From NCBI GenBank assembly GCA_042095055.1, contig JBELBZ010000004.1, positions 42,037 to 106,036 on the forward strand: a stretch of 64,000 nucleotides of DNA, given 5' to 3'. This DNA comes from UBA8752 sp042095055 (GTDB lineage: Bacteria > Bacteroidota > Bacteroidia > Flavobacteriales_D > Sanyastnellaceae). The first letter of the stretch is position 1, and the number at the start of each line of letters is the position of its first letter. A program made the position numbers and the translations under genes. A model generated the notes under the pieces. That model was not told the DNA's origin. It saw only the letters and a program-made list of their open reading frames with translations, and searched no databases. Positions 34,164-42,980 of the stretch are shown piece after piece.

Positions 34164-35707
34164 GCTTCGGTGCGTTGCTGTGCGATGAGGTTCATGCCTT
34201 GGTCCAGGCGGTCGAGGGTGGCCTCCTTTCCGAGGAAGGCGGCAAAGGCAAACATGGAGGGTCCGCCGCCTTCGCCGGTCAAGGCGATGCGGAACGGAAG
34301 GAGGACCTGGCCGAAGCCGAGTTCCTTGCGCTCGAGGAAGGCCTTGAAGGTGGCCTCGATGGGGTCGGCCTTGAACGGCTCCACCGCTCGGAGTTCGTCG
34401 GCGAGCTCCTTGAGGATGCCGTCGGTGTTGTCCTTCCAGCGCTTCTTCAGCATCTTCTCCGGAAAGGCGGTGGGGGCGGTGTGCAGCCAATTGGCGGCCT
34501 TCAGGTCATCGAGAAAGGCGATGCGCTCGAGCATCATGTCCAGCACGGCGGCGGTCTGGTCGGCGGTGTAGTCGGCGCCCTCGTCGGCAAACAAAGCTTG
34601 TGCAGCGGGTACGAGGTCGGCCACCGGAGTCGAGCGGAGGTGCTGCTCGTTGAACCACTTGGCCTTGTCAGGGTTGAACCGGGCCCCGCTTTTGATGACG
34701 CGGTCCAGGTCGAACACCTTGGCCGCTTCGTCCAAGGAGAACAGCTCTTGCTCGGTGCCGGGGTTCCACCCAAGCAGCAGCAACATGTTCATGAAGGCCT
34801 CGGGCAGGTAGCCGGACTCGCGGTAGCCATTGCTTTCAGCGCCGGTGGCGGGGTCGGTCCAGCGGAGTGGGAAGACGGGGAAGCCACCCTTGTCGCCGTC
34901 TCGCTTGGACAGCTTTCCGTTGCCGGTGGGCTTGAGGATGAGGGGCAGGTGGGCAAAGGTCGGCGGCGTCCAGTCGAAGGCGCGGTAGAGCAGCTGGTGC
35001 AGGGGCGCGCTCGGGAGCCACTCCTCGCCGCGGATGACGTGGCTGATGTCCATCAGGTGGTCGTCCACCACGTTGGCGAGGTGGTACGTGGGCAAGCCGT
35101 CGGCCTTCATCAGCACCTTGTCGTCGAGGACGGCGGTGTCGATGGTGACGGCGCCGCGGATGGCGTCTGTAAAGGTCACGGGCTCGCTCGCCGGCATTTT
35201 GAAGCGCACGACACAGGGGGCACCATCGGCTTCCAGTTCGGCGACTTCATTGGTGCTCAATGAGAGTTCGTTGCGCATGGAAGCACGCGAAGACGCGTCG
35301 TATTGAAAGGGCGTGCCGGTAGATTCTGCGGCGTCGCGGCGTGCTTGGATTTCTTCGGGGGTGTCCCAGGCGCGGTAGGCGTGACCGGCATCGAGGAGCG
35401 CCTGCACTCGAGGAGCGTATAGGTCGCCGCGCTCGCTTTGGCGGTAGGGGCCGCAGGAACCTGGTTTGGAGGGGCTTTCGTCGGGGGCAATGCCACACCA
35501 AGCGAGGGCCTCTTCGATGTAGGCTTCGGCGCCGTCTACAAACCGCGTGCGGTCGGTGTCTTCAACCCTCAGGATGAAGGTGCCACCGTGTCGGCGGGCG
35601 AACAACCAGTTGTAAAAGGCCGTGCGTACGCCCCCCATGTGCAGGGGGCCTGTGGGACTCGGTGCGAACCTGACGCGAACCGGTCGGTCGGAGGCGGAAG
35701 TGGACAT
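34160..35707 (-). CDS. gltX: Glutamate--tRNA ligase
   Basis: This 515-residue class I synthetase charges tRNA-Glu. The N-terminus has RFAPSPTGPLHMGGVRTAFY (HMGG is the HIGH motif), and the KMSKS equivalent is GKLSKRDGDKGGF. The stretches RVEDTDRTRF and PTYHLANVVDDHLM are also typical. The C-terminal helical anticodon-binding domain is complete. It forms a two-gene unit with folB (4-base overlap). The region is visibly GC-rich. Confidence 0.97.
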   Translation of the reverse strand: MSTSASDRPVRVRFAPSPTGPLHMGGVRTAFYNWLFARRHGGTFILRVEDTDRTRFVDGAEAYIEEALAWCGIAPDESPSKPGSCGPYRQSERGDLYAPRVQALLDAGHAYRAWDTPEEIQARRDAAESTGTPFQYDASSRASMRNELSLSTNEVAELEADGAPCVVRFKMPASEPVTFTDAIRGAVTIDTAVLDDKVLMKADGLPTYHLANVVDDHLMDISHVIRGEEWLPSAPLHQLLYRAFDWTPPTFAHLPLILKPTGNGKLSKRDGDKGGFPVFPLRWTDPATGAESNGYRESGYLPEAFMNMLLLLGWNPGTEQELFSLDEAAKVFDLDRVIKSGARFNPDKAKWFNEQHLRSTPVADLVPAAQALFADEGADYTADQTAAVLDMMLERIAFLDDLKAANWLHTAPTAFPEKMLKKRWKDNTDGILKELADELRAVEPFKADPIEATFKAFLERKELGFGQVLLPFRIALTGEGGGPSMFAFAAFLGKEATLDRLDQGMNLIAQQRTEA

Positions 35708-35729
35708 GGTGGAAACCGCTGTAAATGAT

Positions 35730-35761
35730 GCGCCGCCGAACCCAAAGGGGAACGGCGGCGC
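35730..35761 (-). terminator. Possible hairpin terminator or stem-loop upstream of gltX
   Basis: A 9-base perfect inverted repeat (GCGCCGCCG / CGGCGGCGC) with a 14-base loop lies between the end of the thioredoxin-like gene and the start of gltX. On minus it is followed by a moderately T-rich stretch. It could end the upstream transcript or lie in the gltX leader. Confidence 0.45.
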
Positions 35762-35782
35762 GAAGATAATGGGCGGAGGGCC

Positions 35783-36553
35783 TCAGTGGCGGACGATGAC
35801 CTTGCGGGTCTCGGTGGCTGCTGAGGAATGTGCGCGAAGGAGGTAGCTCCCCTCAGGCACGGCTGTCAAATCCATGACGGTGAGGTTGTGCAACGCCTGT
35901 GTGGCGATGACTTCCCGGCCGAGCAGGTCGAGCAGGGTCAAGTGCGTTCCGGGCTTCGCCTCCACTTGCAGCGCATCATGGGCCGGATTGGGCCACACTT
36001 CGATGGATACAGTGGCGACATCTTCAAGGGAAGCGGTGCAGGCCATTTGCTCGAGCCCATAGGATTGGAGCACGTCGTCGAGAATGCTCACGTTCATTGG
36101 CCAGATGTCCTGCTCCACAATGTTCCACTCGGGATCGATGAGAATGAAGGTCGGATAGGCGGCGATGTTGTAGTCCCCGTGAACAGCCAGACCTCCTCCT
36201 TCCGCGCCGGAGATGGCGGGCGCAGGATTGTCTCCGGCATTGGCGACTTCAAAATCGTGGGTCTGGTCCCACGAACCCTCGTACTCCATGCTCATGAAGA
36301 TCACATCACCGCCGTTGCAACCATAGGTATTGTAGATCTCGGTGAAATAGGGGGCGTGGGCCGCACAAGGGCCGCACCAATAAGCGAAAAAGTCGATGCA
36401 GACGTACTTGCCGGCGTCGAGGTACTCGCTCAAGGTGTGCTCGTTTCCGTCGAGGTCGGTCACGGTGAAATCCACCGCTTCGGTGAGCGGAGTTTGTGCA
36501 GAAATACTGAGGCTGACGCACACAGCCAGCAAGGTGGAATAGAGGTGTTTCAT
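35783..36553 (-). CDS. Thioredoxin-fold protein with type IX (type A) sorting domain
   Basis: This 256-residue protein has a signal peptide (MKHLYSTLLAVCVSLSISAQ), a TlpA/AhpC-like thioredoxin domain with the redox motif FFAYWCGPCAAHAPYF near residue 60, and a cis-Pro region AAYPTFILIDP. The last about 75 residues form a type A sorting domain (VWPNPAHDALQVEA, then LLDLLGREVIA, ending RKVIVRH). It is inferred to be exported by the type IX system and kept at or outside the outer membrane. Its start overlaps the stop of the upstream cytochrome c peroxidase gene by 4 bases. Confidence 0.9.
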   Translation of the reverse strand: MKHLYSTLLAVCVSLSISAQTPLTEAVDFTVTDLDGNEHTLSEYLDAGKYVCIDFFAYWCGPCAAHAPYFTEIYNTYGCNGGDVIFMSMEYEGSWDQTHDFEVANAGDNPAPAISGAEGGGLAVHGDYNIAAYPTFILIDPEWNIVEQDIWPMNVSILDDVLQSYGLEQMACTASLEDVATVSIEVWPNPAHDALQVEAKPGTHLTLLDLLGREVIATQALHNLTVMDLTAVPEGSYLLRAHSSAATETRKVIVRH

Positions 36554-37791
36554 GGGCGGGTAAATGGGTTGGAAAACCGTTCGTCTTGGATGAAGGCGTA
36601 GTCCGTCAGGCTGTTCAAAAAGGCCTTCAAAGCAATGCGTTCTTCAGGGGAGAAATTCATGCGCACAGGAGGGGCTTCGCCTTGGATGAACCCTGGGAAT
36701 ATGAGGGGATCTTCGACGAAAATGTTGCCTGGATTTCCCCCAATGGCATTGGAACTCCAGTCACGGAGGCGGTTGTCCAAGGTTGTCACATCTTGAATGC
36801 CATGGCTGTAATGGTCGAGCACATCATCGAGGGTGGCAAACCTGCCGTCGTGCATGTAAGGCCCTGTCAAAGCCACGTTGCGAAGGGAAGGAACCTTCAT
36901 GGCGGTGGGCCCCCAACTGCTGATGAATCCACCCCCTACATCTACAAGGGAATTCGTGGAGTTTGGGCTGGGCCCGTCGAGGCCAATGTCGGCGAAGTCC
37001 AATCCCCAACCATCATAATGCGGCCCCCCATGGCAATGCGCGCATTGGGCCGTTCCGTGGAAGAGTTCAAACCCTTCCCGTTCCAAGGCGTCAAGGCCTT
37101 CTAAAGTGATGTCTCCTGCCACAACCCCCCAAGGATCCCAGAATTCGGGCATGGCTTCTGCCACAGCTTCATCAGCCTTGGAATGGCAGGTGACCATGGA
37201 GGAAAGGAATGCAGCGAGGGCGTCTTGAATGCCCGTTACACTGACCTCGGGTGCACCATAAGCAGCCTCGAACAGTGGAGGGTAGTAGTCGAGGTCGTTC
37301 ATGCGCAACACCAGAGAAGACAACTCCTGAAAACCCATTTCCACATGGTTTTCAATGGGCATGGTGACCTGTTCAGCAAGGTTGTTCGCACGGCCGTCCC
37401 AGAAATAGGCCGACTGCTGACCGGGGTTGGCCAAGTGACTGGCGTTTCGTTCGGTGAGCTCCTGGCGCAACCCGGAACTCAGCGCTTTGGGCTCTGCAAA
37501 ACCATGGGCCTGCAGGTGGCAAGAGTTGCAACTGACTGCTCCGTTTTGGCTGAGCATGCGGTCGTGAAACAACACCCTTCCCAGCTCAGCTTTCTGGTTG
37601 AATTTCGGGTCTGCCTGATGGCTGGGAAATTCGATGTTGAAGACCTGTGCAGCTTCCGTGCGATACTCAGGGGTCGCTTCTGGCAACACTGGACGCGCAG
37701 GACCTGATTCTTCCACCGCGTTACACCCCATCAAATACGCGGCGCAAATCACGAGAATGGGTGCAATGTGAGAAAAGTTGATTGGCCTCAT
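36550..37791 (-). CDS. Di-haem cytochrome c peroxidase family lipoprotein (MauG-like)
   Basis: This 413-residue protein has a lipobox (ILVICAAYLMGCN) and two haem c sites, CNSCH near residue 90 and CAHCH near residue 250. Other family segments include LGRVLFHDRMLSQNGAVSC, YFWDGRANNLAEQ, VPSLRNVALTGPYMHDGRF and FLNSLTDYAF. The family reduces hydrogen peroxide with electrons from small cytochromes or oxidises protein side chains (MauG). It is probably anchored in the periplasm. It is translationally coupled to the thioredoxin-like gene. Confidence 0.93.
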   Translation of the reverse strand: MRPINFSHIAPILVICAAYLMGCNAVEESGPARPVLPEATPEYRTEAAQVFNIEFPSHQADPKFNQKAELGRVLFHDRMLSQNGAVSCNSCHLQAHGFAEPKALSSGLRQELTERNASHLANPGQQSAYFWDGRANNLAEQVTMPIENHVEMGFQELSSLVLRMNDLDYYPPLFEAAYGAPEVSVTGIQDALAAFLSSMVTCHSKADEAVAEAMPEFWDPWGVVAGDITLEGLDALEREGFELFHGTAQCAHCHGGPHYDGWGLDFADIGLDGPSPNSTNSLVDVGGGFISSWGPTAMKVPSLRNVALTGPYMHDGRFATLDDVLDHYSHGIQDVTTLDNRLRDWSSNAIGGNPGNIFVEDPLIFPGFIQGEAPPVRMNFSPEERIALKAFLNSLTDYAFIQDERFSNPFTRP

Positions 37792-37835
37792 GGTTCTCTA
37801 AACCTAACCGTTTTTCAAGTTTTGGGGTTGCACGA

Positions 37836-38480
37836 TTACAAACCCAGAGCTACGTAAAGAGAAAGCGGGGCATTCAATTGGGCCTCCCACCCCCAATCAG
37901 ACTGTTCGAAATCCCCTCCGAAACTGTCGGACTGCACCGTCTTTTCCGTGCGGTAAAACCCGTCGAGTCTGGTTTCTATGATGAGGTGCAGTTTCGGTGC
38001 GAGCATGAGGTCTGCTCCAAGTACCCCAGAGAGCCCCCAGTCGGAAACCGTTGTGCTGAAGTCCGATGTAAAGTCCACGTTGGAAGACCTTGTGATCAGA
38101 TGGTCTCTTCTGGATAAGGCATCGATGCCCCAAACAGGTCGACACCTCGCTTGCGTGCCATCCTTTGAAGATGAAAACCAGCGGTAACCGGCGCGCAGCG
38201 AAAGGTTTTGGCTGTTTGTTTTGACTTGGGTTCCAAAGCTATCGGTTGTCTCTGAAGAGACTGCAAAACCGACCAATGTCCGCCACCCATTGCCTTGGAT
38301 GTTGGAGTTCCATCCTGCAGCGAGGTTGACGTCCGTATCAGGGGCTGCCCCAAACAAGTGACGGGTGACAGGGACAGCGTCGACCCAGACTGCATTGTGC
38401 TGGGAGAATGACGAAGTTGTCGTGGCGAGTGCAATGACGGCGGCCATCAGGTATTTGCCGCTAAAGAGGGTTGAGTCCAT
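37836..38480 (-). CDS. Putative outer-membrane beta-barrel protein, unknown function
   Basis: This 214-residue protein has a signal peptide (LMAAVIALATTTSSFSQ) and about eight to ten alternating strands (VNLAAGWNSN, WRTLVGFAVSSE, QNLSLRAGYRWFSS, LHLIIETRLDGFYR, PLSLYVALGL). This fits a small OmpA/OprF-type barrel. The open frame continues upstream to 38954 but that part runs antisense through ssb, so the ATG at 38480 is used. Neighbouring genes give no function. Confidence 0.75.
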   Translation of the reverse strand: MDSTLFSGKYLMAAVIALATTTSSFSQHNAVWVDAVPVTRHLFGAAPDTDVNLAAGWNSNIQGNGWRTLVGFAVSSETTDSFGTQVKTNSQNLSLRAGYRWFSSSKDGTQARCRPVWGIDALSRRDHLITRSSNVDFTSDFSTTVSDWGLSGVLGADLMLAPKLHLIIETRLDGFYRTEKTVQSDSFGGDFEQSDWGWEAQLNAPLSLYVALGL

Positions 38481-38600
38481 GCCCAAAACATACGCAAACA
38501 AAGCCTTTGTCACCTTCTGCAAATGCAAACGCATGGGAGGGGCTGAGCATGAAAAGTCTGCCGCACTTTGCCCAAATATTCCTTTCAAACCCACAAAAAA

Positions 38601-38948
38601 ATGAATGCACTGCGCAACCGCGTCCTGCTGATTGGACGCCTCGGTCAAGACCCCGAACGGACCGAATTCGACGGGGACAAGGTCAAAACCGCTTTGCGGC
38701 TGGCCACGAATGAAGTGTACCGCAACGCCCAAGGCGAAAAGACGGAAACGACCCAATGGCACAATGTGATTGCCTGGGGACAGCTCGCCGAAATCATGAG
38801 TAAATACCTGTCTAAAGGCAGCGAGGTGGCCATAGAAGGGCGGCTGGTTTACCGCCAGTATGAGGACAAACAGGGACAGAACCGGGTCGCTGCAGAAATC
38901 GTGACTCAGGAGATGCTGATGCTCGATCGCGTCCCTCAGGCATCCTGA
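38601..38948 (+). CDS. ssb: Single-stranded DNA-binding protein, short form
   Basis: This 115-residue OB-fold protein matches bacterial SSB: MNALRNRVLLIGRLGQDPE, LATNEVYRNAQGEKTETTQWH and EVAIEGRLVYRQYED. It ends at MLDRVPQAS and lacks the acidic C-terminal tip (DDDIPF-like) that recruits partner proteins. Short SSB paralogues of this kind are common in Bacteroidota alongside a full-length one. The ATG at 38601 follows an A-rich stretch; a GTG or other start further up is less likely. Confidence 0.93.
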   Translation: MNALRNRVLLIGRLGQDPERTEFDGDKVKTALRLATNEVYRNAQGEKTETTQWHNVIAWGQLAEIMSKYLSKGSEVAIEGRLVYRQYEDKQGQNRVAAEIVTQEMLMLDRVPQAS

Positions 38949-38971
38949 CTTCACAATTTTGGTCCATATGT

Positions 38972-38998
38972 GGCGGGGGTGCGCGTTGTGCCCCCGCC
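38972..38998 (+). terminator. GC-rich stem-loop after ssb
   Basis: An 8-base inverted repeat (GGCGGGGG / CCCCCGCC) with an 11-base loop lies 24 bases after the ssb stop. There is no T-tract, so a role as a terminator is uncertain. Confidence 0.4.
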
Positions 38999-39060
38999 TC
39001 GTGGGCCGTAAATTCGCAGTAACCGACGGTTAATTTGTACTGTCGAGAACGTGACCACTT

Positions 39061-39765
39061 ATGGCTCAAAACGGAATCCTCAAGTCCTCCCTCGCCAAGA
39101 AGTACGCTATGGCGGCCACAGGACTCTTCCTCTGTCTCTTTTTAGCGGGACACCTTGCGGGCAACCTCCAGTTATTTACTGCAGCATCGGATGGAGGCCG
39201 TCAATTCAATGAATACGCCAAATTCATGACCACTTTTCCTGCGGTGAAGGTGTTGTCGTACCTGACTTATTTCTCCGTTTTGTTTCACCTTGTGGATGGC
39301 ATTGTGTTGTCCATTCAGAACAGAAAGGCCCGCCCCGTTCGTTATGCGATGGAACGGGCTTCTGCAAATGCCGGATGGAGCAGCCGAAACATGATGATCC
39401 TCGGCACCATTGTGCTGGTGTTCTTGGTGACACACATGCAGAATTTTTGGTGGCAGATGCACTTCGGATCTGTGCCACTGCAGCAGCTGGAAGACGGAAC
39501 CCAGGTCAAGGATTTGTATGCTGTGGTCGCGGCGTTCTTTCATCCTGACAACGGATTTGCTTTGCCTGCCATTGGCCTCTATCTGCTGGGTCAGTTTGCC
39601 TTGGGCTTCCATCTCTGGCATGGATTTTCGAGTGGTTTTCAATCCATGGGTCTGCGCCATCCTCGTTTCTCTGCCTTGGTGGGAGGGCTTGGAAAAGCAT
39701 TCAGTGTGGTGGTACCCGCTTTGTTTTCAGCCATTGTCTTGTTCCTCTATTTCACCCAAGCCTGA
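39061..39765 (+). CDS. sdhC: Succinate dehydrogenase cytochrome b558 subunit
   Basis: This 234-residue inner-membrane protein has five hydrophobic helices and the b558-type pattern of the Bacteroidota enzyme: KKYAMAATGLFLCLFLAGHLAGN (haem-ligand His), YFSVLFHLVDGIVL, VFLVTHMQNFWW and FALGFHLWHGFSSGFQSMG. It anchors the complex and passes electrons to menaquinone. It is the first gene of the sdhCAB unit, with 20 bases to sdhA. Confidence 0.95.
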   Translation: MAQNGILKSSLAKKYAMAATGLFLCLFLAGHLAGNLQLFTAASDGGRQFNEYAKFMTTFPAVKVLSYLTYFSVLFHLVDGIVLSIQNRKARPVRYAMERASANAGWSSRNMMILGTIVLVFLVTHMQNFWWQMHFGSVPLQQLEDGTQVKDLYAVVAAFFHPDNGFALPAIGLYLLGQFALGFHLWHGFSSGFQSMGLRHPRFSALVGGLGKAFSVVVPALFSAIVLFLYFTQA

Positions 39766-39785
39766 TTGGCGCAACTCCTGAAGCG

Positions 39786-41810
39786 ATGACTGAAATGCCT
39801 GAGCATAGCGTAGCACTGGATGCCAAGATTCCCGAGGGGCCTTTGGCTGAAAAGTGGACCCATCACAAAAACAACATTCGCCTGGTCAACCCTTCCAACA
39901 AGCGCCTCATCGATGTGATCGTTGTGGGAACGGGATTGGCTGGCAGCTCTGCCGCAGCTTCTTTGGCTGAAATGGGATACAACGTCAAGGCATTCTGTTT
40001 TCAAGACAGCCCGCGGCGCGCCCACTCGATTGCTGCGCAAGGCGGCATTAATGCTGCAAAGAATTACCAGAACGACGGTGACTCTGTGTACCGCTTGTTT
40101 TACGACACCATTAAAGGAGGGGACTACCGCAGCCGTGAAGCCAACGTGCACCGCCTCGCCGAGGTCAGCACCAACATCATCGACCAGTGCGTTGCGCAGG
40201 GCGTCCCTTTTGCAAGGGATTATGGGGGGTTGCTGGATAACCGGTCTTTTGGTGGGGTTCAGGTGAGCCGGACTTTTTATGCCAAGGGCCAAACGGGCCA
40301 ACAGCTGCTGTTGGGTGCTTACAGCGCGTTGAGCCGTCAGATTTCCAAAGGAAAAGTCACGATGTACAACCGTCACGAGTTGATGGATGTCGTTACTGTG
40401 GACGGAAAGGCCAGGGGAATCATTGCCCGCAACTTGGTAACGGGTGAGGTAGAGCGCCATGGTGCGCATGCCGTCGTGTTGTGCAGCGGGGGCTATGGAA
40501 ACGTATTCTACTTGAGCACCAATGCGATGGGGTCCAATGTGTCTGCGGCCTGGAAAGCCCACAAGCGGGGAGCCTATATGGCGAACCCCAGCTACACACA
40601 GATCCACCCCACCTGTATTCCGGTGAGTGGGGAGTACCAGAGCAAGTTGACATTGATGTCCGAGTCGTTGAGAAACGATGGTCGGATTTGGGTGCCCAAG
40701 CACGAATCTGATGTGGAGGCGCTGCGCAAAGGGACATTGAAGCCCACAGACATTGAGGAAGACCGTCGTGATTATTACCTCGAACGCCGGTACCCTGCTT
40801 TTGGAAACTTGGTTCCAAGGGACGTGGCGAGCCGTGCTGCAAAGGAGCGCTGTGATGCTGGGTTCGGCGTCAACCAGGCGGGAGAAGCCGTGTATTTGGA
40901 TTATGCCAGCGCGATAGAGCGTTATGGCCGAACCGAGGCCAAGGTGCAGGGTATTCCCGCACCTTCGATGGAGAAGATCCGTGAATTGGGGGAGGCTGCA
41001 GTGCGCGCCAAATACGGCAACCTGTTCCAGATGTACGAGCAGATCACAGCAGACAATCCTTACAAGACGCCCATGCGGATTTATCCCGCGGTGCACTACA
41101 CCATGGGTGGCTTGTGGGTCGATTATAATCTTCAAACCACGGTGCCGGGATTGTATGCTTGTGGAGAGGCCAACTTCTCGGACCACGGAGCCAACCGCTT
41201 GGGGGCTTCAGCCTTGATGCAAGGTTTGGCTGACGGTTATTTCGTGCTGCCTTACACGATTGGCGATTACCTCGCCGATGACATTCGTACGGGTGAAATT
41301 TCAACCGACTCACCTGAGTTTGCAGCAGCAGAAAAGGCCGTTCAAGACCGGGTTGCTCAGCTGTTGAACAACAAGGGAAAGACTCCGGTGGATGACTTTC
41401 ACAGAAGGCTGGGCCGCATCATGTGGAACCAATGTGGCATGTCGCGCAATGAGGAGGGATTGAAGCAGGCGATTGCGGACATCCAGGCATTGCGCGAGGA
41501 ATTCGAAAAAGACGTGTGTGTTCCCGGCAGGGCAGACCGCTACAACCCTGAACTGGACAAGGCTGGCCGGGTGTCAGATTTGCTCGAGCTCGGCGAATTG
41601 ATGTGCAAGGACGCATTGGAGCGCAATGAGAGCTGTGGTGGTCACTTCCGCGAAGAATACCGCACCCCTGAGGGTGAGGCTTTGAGGGACGATGCCGGGC
41701 ACGCCCACGTAAGCGCATGGGCCTTTACCGGTGTTCCTTCGGAAGCAGTGCACCACAAAGAGGAACTGAAGTTCGAGAACGTCGAATTGAAGACCCGTAG
41801 TTATAAATAA
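39786..41810 (+). CDS. sdhA: Succinate dehydrogenase / fumarate reductase flavoprotein subunit
   Basis: This 674-residue subunit oxidises succinate with covalently bound FAD. The FAD-binding VIVVGTGLAGSSAAASLAEM and the flavinylation-site segment RAHSIAAQGGINAAKNYQND are present, as are the active-site stretches HPTCIPVSGEYQ and HYTMGGLWVDYN. It belongs to the type with long insertions found with b558 SdhC. It is followed after 25 bases by sdhB. Confidence 0.97.
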   Translation: MTEMPEHSVALDAKIPEGPLAEKWTHHKNNIRLVNPSNKRLIDVIVVGTGLAGSSAAASLAEMGYNVKAFCFQDSPRRAHSIAAQGGINAAKNYQNDGDSVYRLFYDTIKGGDYRSREANVHRLAEVSTNIIDQCVAQGVPFARDYGGLLDNRSFGGVQVSRTFYAKGQTGQQLLLGAYSALSRQISKGKVTMYNRHELMDVVTVDGKARGIIARNLVTGEVERHGAHAVVLCSGGYGNVFYLSTNAMGSNVSAAWKAHKRGAYMANPSYTQIHPTCIPVSGEYQSKLTLMSESLRNDGRIWVPKHESDVEALRKGTLKPTDIEEDRRDYYLERRYPAFGNLVPRDVASRAAKERCDAGFGVNQAGEAVYLDYASAIERYGRTEAKVQGIPAPSMEKIRELGEAAVRAKYGNLFQMYEQITADNPYKTPMRIYPAVHYTMGGLWVDYNLQTTVPGLYACGEANFSDHGANRLGASALMQGLADGYFVLPYTIGDYLADDIRTGEISTDSPEFAAAEKAVQDRVAQLLNNKGKTPVDDFHRRLGRIMWNQCGMSRNEEGLKQAIADIQALREEFEKDVCVPGRADRYNPELDKAGRVSDLLELGELMCKDALERNESCGGHFREEYRTPEGEALRDDAGHAHVSAWAFTGVPSEAVHHKEELKFENVELKTRSYK

Positions 41811-41835
41811 TCCGAACCCGAGACGATTCGAAAGC

Positions 41836-42585
41836 ATGGATTTCACGTTGAAGATTTGGCGCCAAGAGGGGCCACAGGATGAGGGAAGGATGGAAACCTA
41901 TCCTGTTACGGGCATTTCTGATGAAATGAGCTTCCTGGAAATGATGGACGTTTTGAACGACCAATTGATTCGGGACGGTAAAGACCCCGTTGCCTTTGAT
42001 CACGATTGCCGCGAGGGAATTTGTGGCATGTGCAGCATGTTCATCAATGGCGAAGCCCATGGCCCGAACCGCAAAACCACGACCTGCCAGTTGCACATGC
42101 GCAGCTTCAAGGATGGTGAGACGATTTACATTGAACCTTGGCGGGCAGCGGCGTTTCCTGTTGTCAAGGACTTGGCAGTGGACCGCAGCGCCTTTGACCG
42201 CATCATTCAGGCAGGGGGCTACGTGAGTGTAAACAGCTCAGGCCAGCCGCTGGATGGCAATGCGATTCCCATTCCAAAGCACGACGCTGATGACGCCTTC
42301 AATGCAGCGACATGCATCGGTTGTGGCGCCTGTGTGGCGACATGTAAGAATGCTTCAGCCATGTTGTTTGCATCGGCCAAGGTGAGCCAGTTGGCATTGT
42401 TGCCACAAGGCCAGCCTGAGCGCATGTCTCGGGTGCAGCGCATGGTGGATCAAATGGACAAGGAGGGCTTCGGCAACTGCACCAACACCGGTGCGTGCGA
42501 GGTGGAGTGTCCCAAGGGTATCAGCCTGGACAACATTGCCCGTATGAACCGTGATTACCTCAAGTCGCAGGTCACTGGAGAGTGA
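41836..42585 (+). CDS. sdhB: Succinate dehydrogenase iron-sulfur subunit
   Basis: This 249-residue electron-transfer subunit holds a [2Fe-2S] ferredoxin domain (CREGICGMCSMFING) and the C-terminal cluster motifs CIGCGACVATCKNA and CTNTGACEVECPKG for the [4Fe-4S] and [3Fe-4S] centres. It completes the sdhCAB operon. A GTG codon overlapping its stop by 4 bases may start another gene that runs into the scaffold gap. Confidence 0.97.
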   Translation: MDFTLKIWRQEGPQDEGRMETYPVTGISDEMSFLEMMDVLNDQLIRDGKDPVAFDHDCREGICGMCSMFINGEAHGPNRKTTTCQLHMRSFKDGETIYIEPWRAAAFPVVKDLAVDRSAFDRIIQAGGYVSVNSSGQPLDGNAIPIPKHDADDAFNAATCIGCGACVATCKNASAMLFASAKVSQLALLPQGQPERMSRVQRMVDQMDKEGFGNCTNTGACEVECPKGISLDNIARMNRDYLKSQVTGE

Positions 42586-42641
42586 CGCGTTTAGGATCGC
42601 ACCCGAACAAGTGGGTCAAGCTGATTTACGATCGGCTCTTT
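42582..42641 (+). CDS. Possible N-terminal fragment of an unknown gene, cut by the scaffold gap
   Basis: A GTG overlapping the sdhB stop by 4 bases opens a frame reading VTRLGSHPNKWVKLIYDRLF until the run of N. The overlap spacing is like that of other coupled genes here. It may be the start of the same gene whose end lies at 42742-42945, but the gap length is a placeholder and continuity cannot be shown. Function is unknown. Confidence 0.4.
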
Positions 42642-42741
42642 NNNNNNNNNNNNNNNNNNNNNNNNNNNNNNNNNNNNNNNNNNNNNNNNNNNNNNNNNNN
42701 NNNNNNNNNNNNNNNNNNNNNNNNNNNNNNNNNNNNNNNNN
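42642..42741. other. Assembly gap of 100 N
   Basis: Exactly 100 undefined bases stand between sdhB and the fragment upstream of the HMA protein gene. The round number indicates a scaffolding placeholder and not a measured distance, so gene order across this point is less certain. Confidence 0.99.
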
Positions 42742-42945
42742 CTCTTGGACAAAGAATCCACGATCACTGCAGCCTTGGAGAAAATGGGGTCCTCTGCACG
42801 TGTCGATTTTGGTTCGTACATGGATGTGCAGTTTCAACCTAAAGGGGACCATTCCATGCCGTTGGATGTGTTTTTTGGGGAAGCCAATCTGGAGCGCATC
42901 GAGCGGGCTACCAAGAAGGGAGTGGGGTTATTTAACTACTCTTGA
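42742..42945 (+). CDS. C-terminal fragment of an unknown protein (5' end in the gap)
   Basis: The frame is open from the gap edge and reads LLDKESTITAALEKMGSSAR, then VDFGSYMDVQFQPKGDHSM, ending GVGLFNYS at a TGA, 67 residues. I do not recognise the family. It ends 35 bases before the HMA protein gene. It could be the tail of the fragment beginning at 42582 or of a different gene hidden in the gap. Confidence 0.55.
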   Translation, partial: LLDKESTITAALEKMGSSARVDFGSYMDVQFQPKGDHSMPLDVFFGEANLERIERATKKGVGLFNYS

Positions 42946-42980
42946 ATGAAAGGATTGTGGGGTCTGGATTACTTTTGAGT

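Noticed and set aside
34175..35263. A 362-codon plus-strand frame opposite gltX
   Set aside because: It is a GC-rich antisense shadow; gltX is complete on the other strand.
38601..38948. SSB as a truncated pseudogene because the acidic tip is missing
   Set aside because: The OB fold is complete and short SSB paralogues without the tip are common in this phylum.
38481..38954. Upstream extension of the small outer-membrane-like gene
   Set aside because: It runs antisense through ssb, and the signal peptide starts only at 38480.
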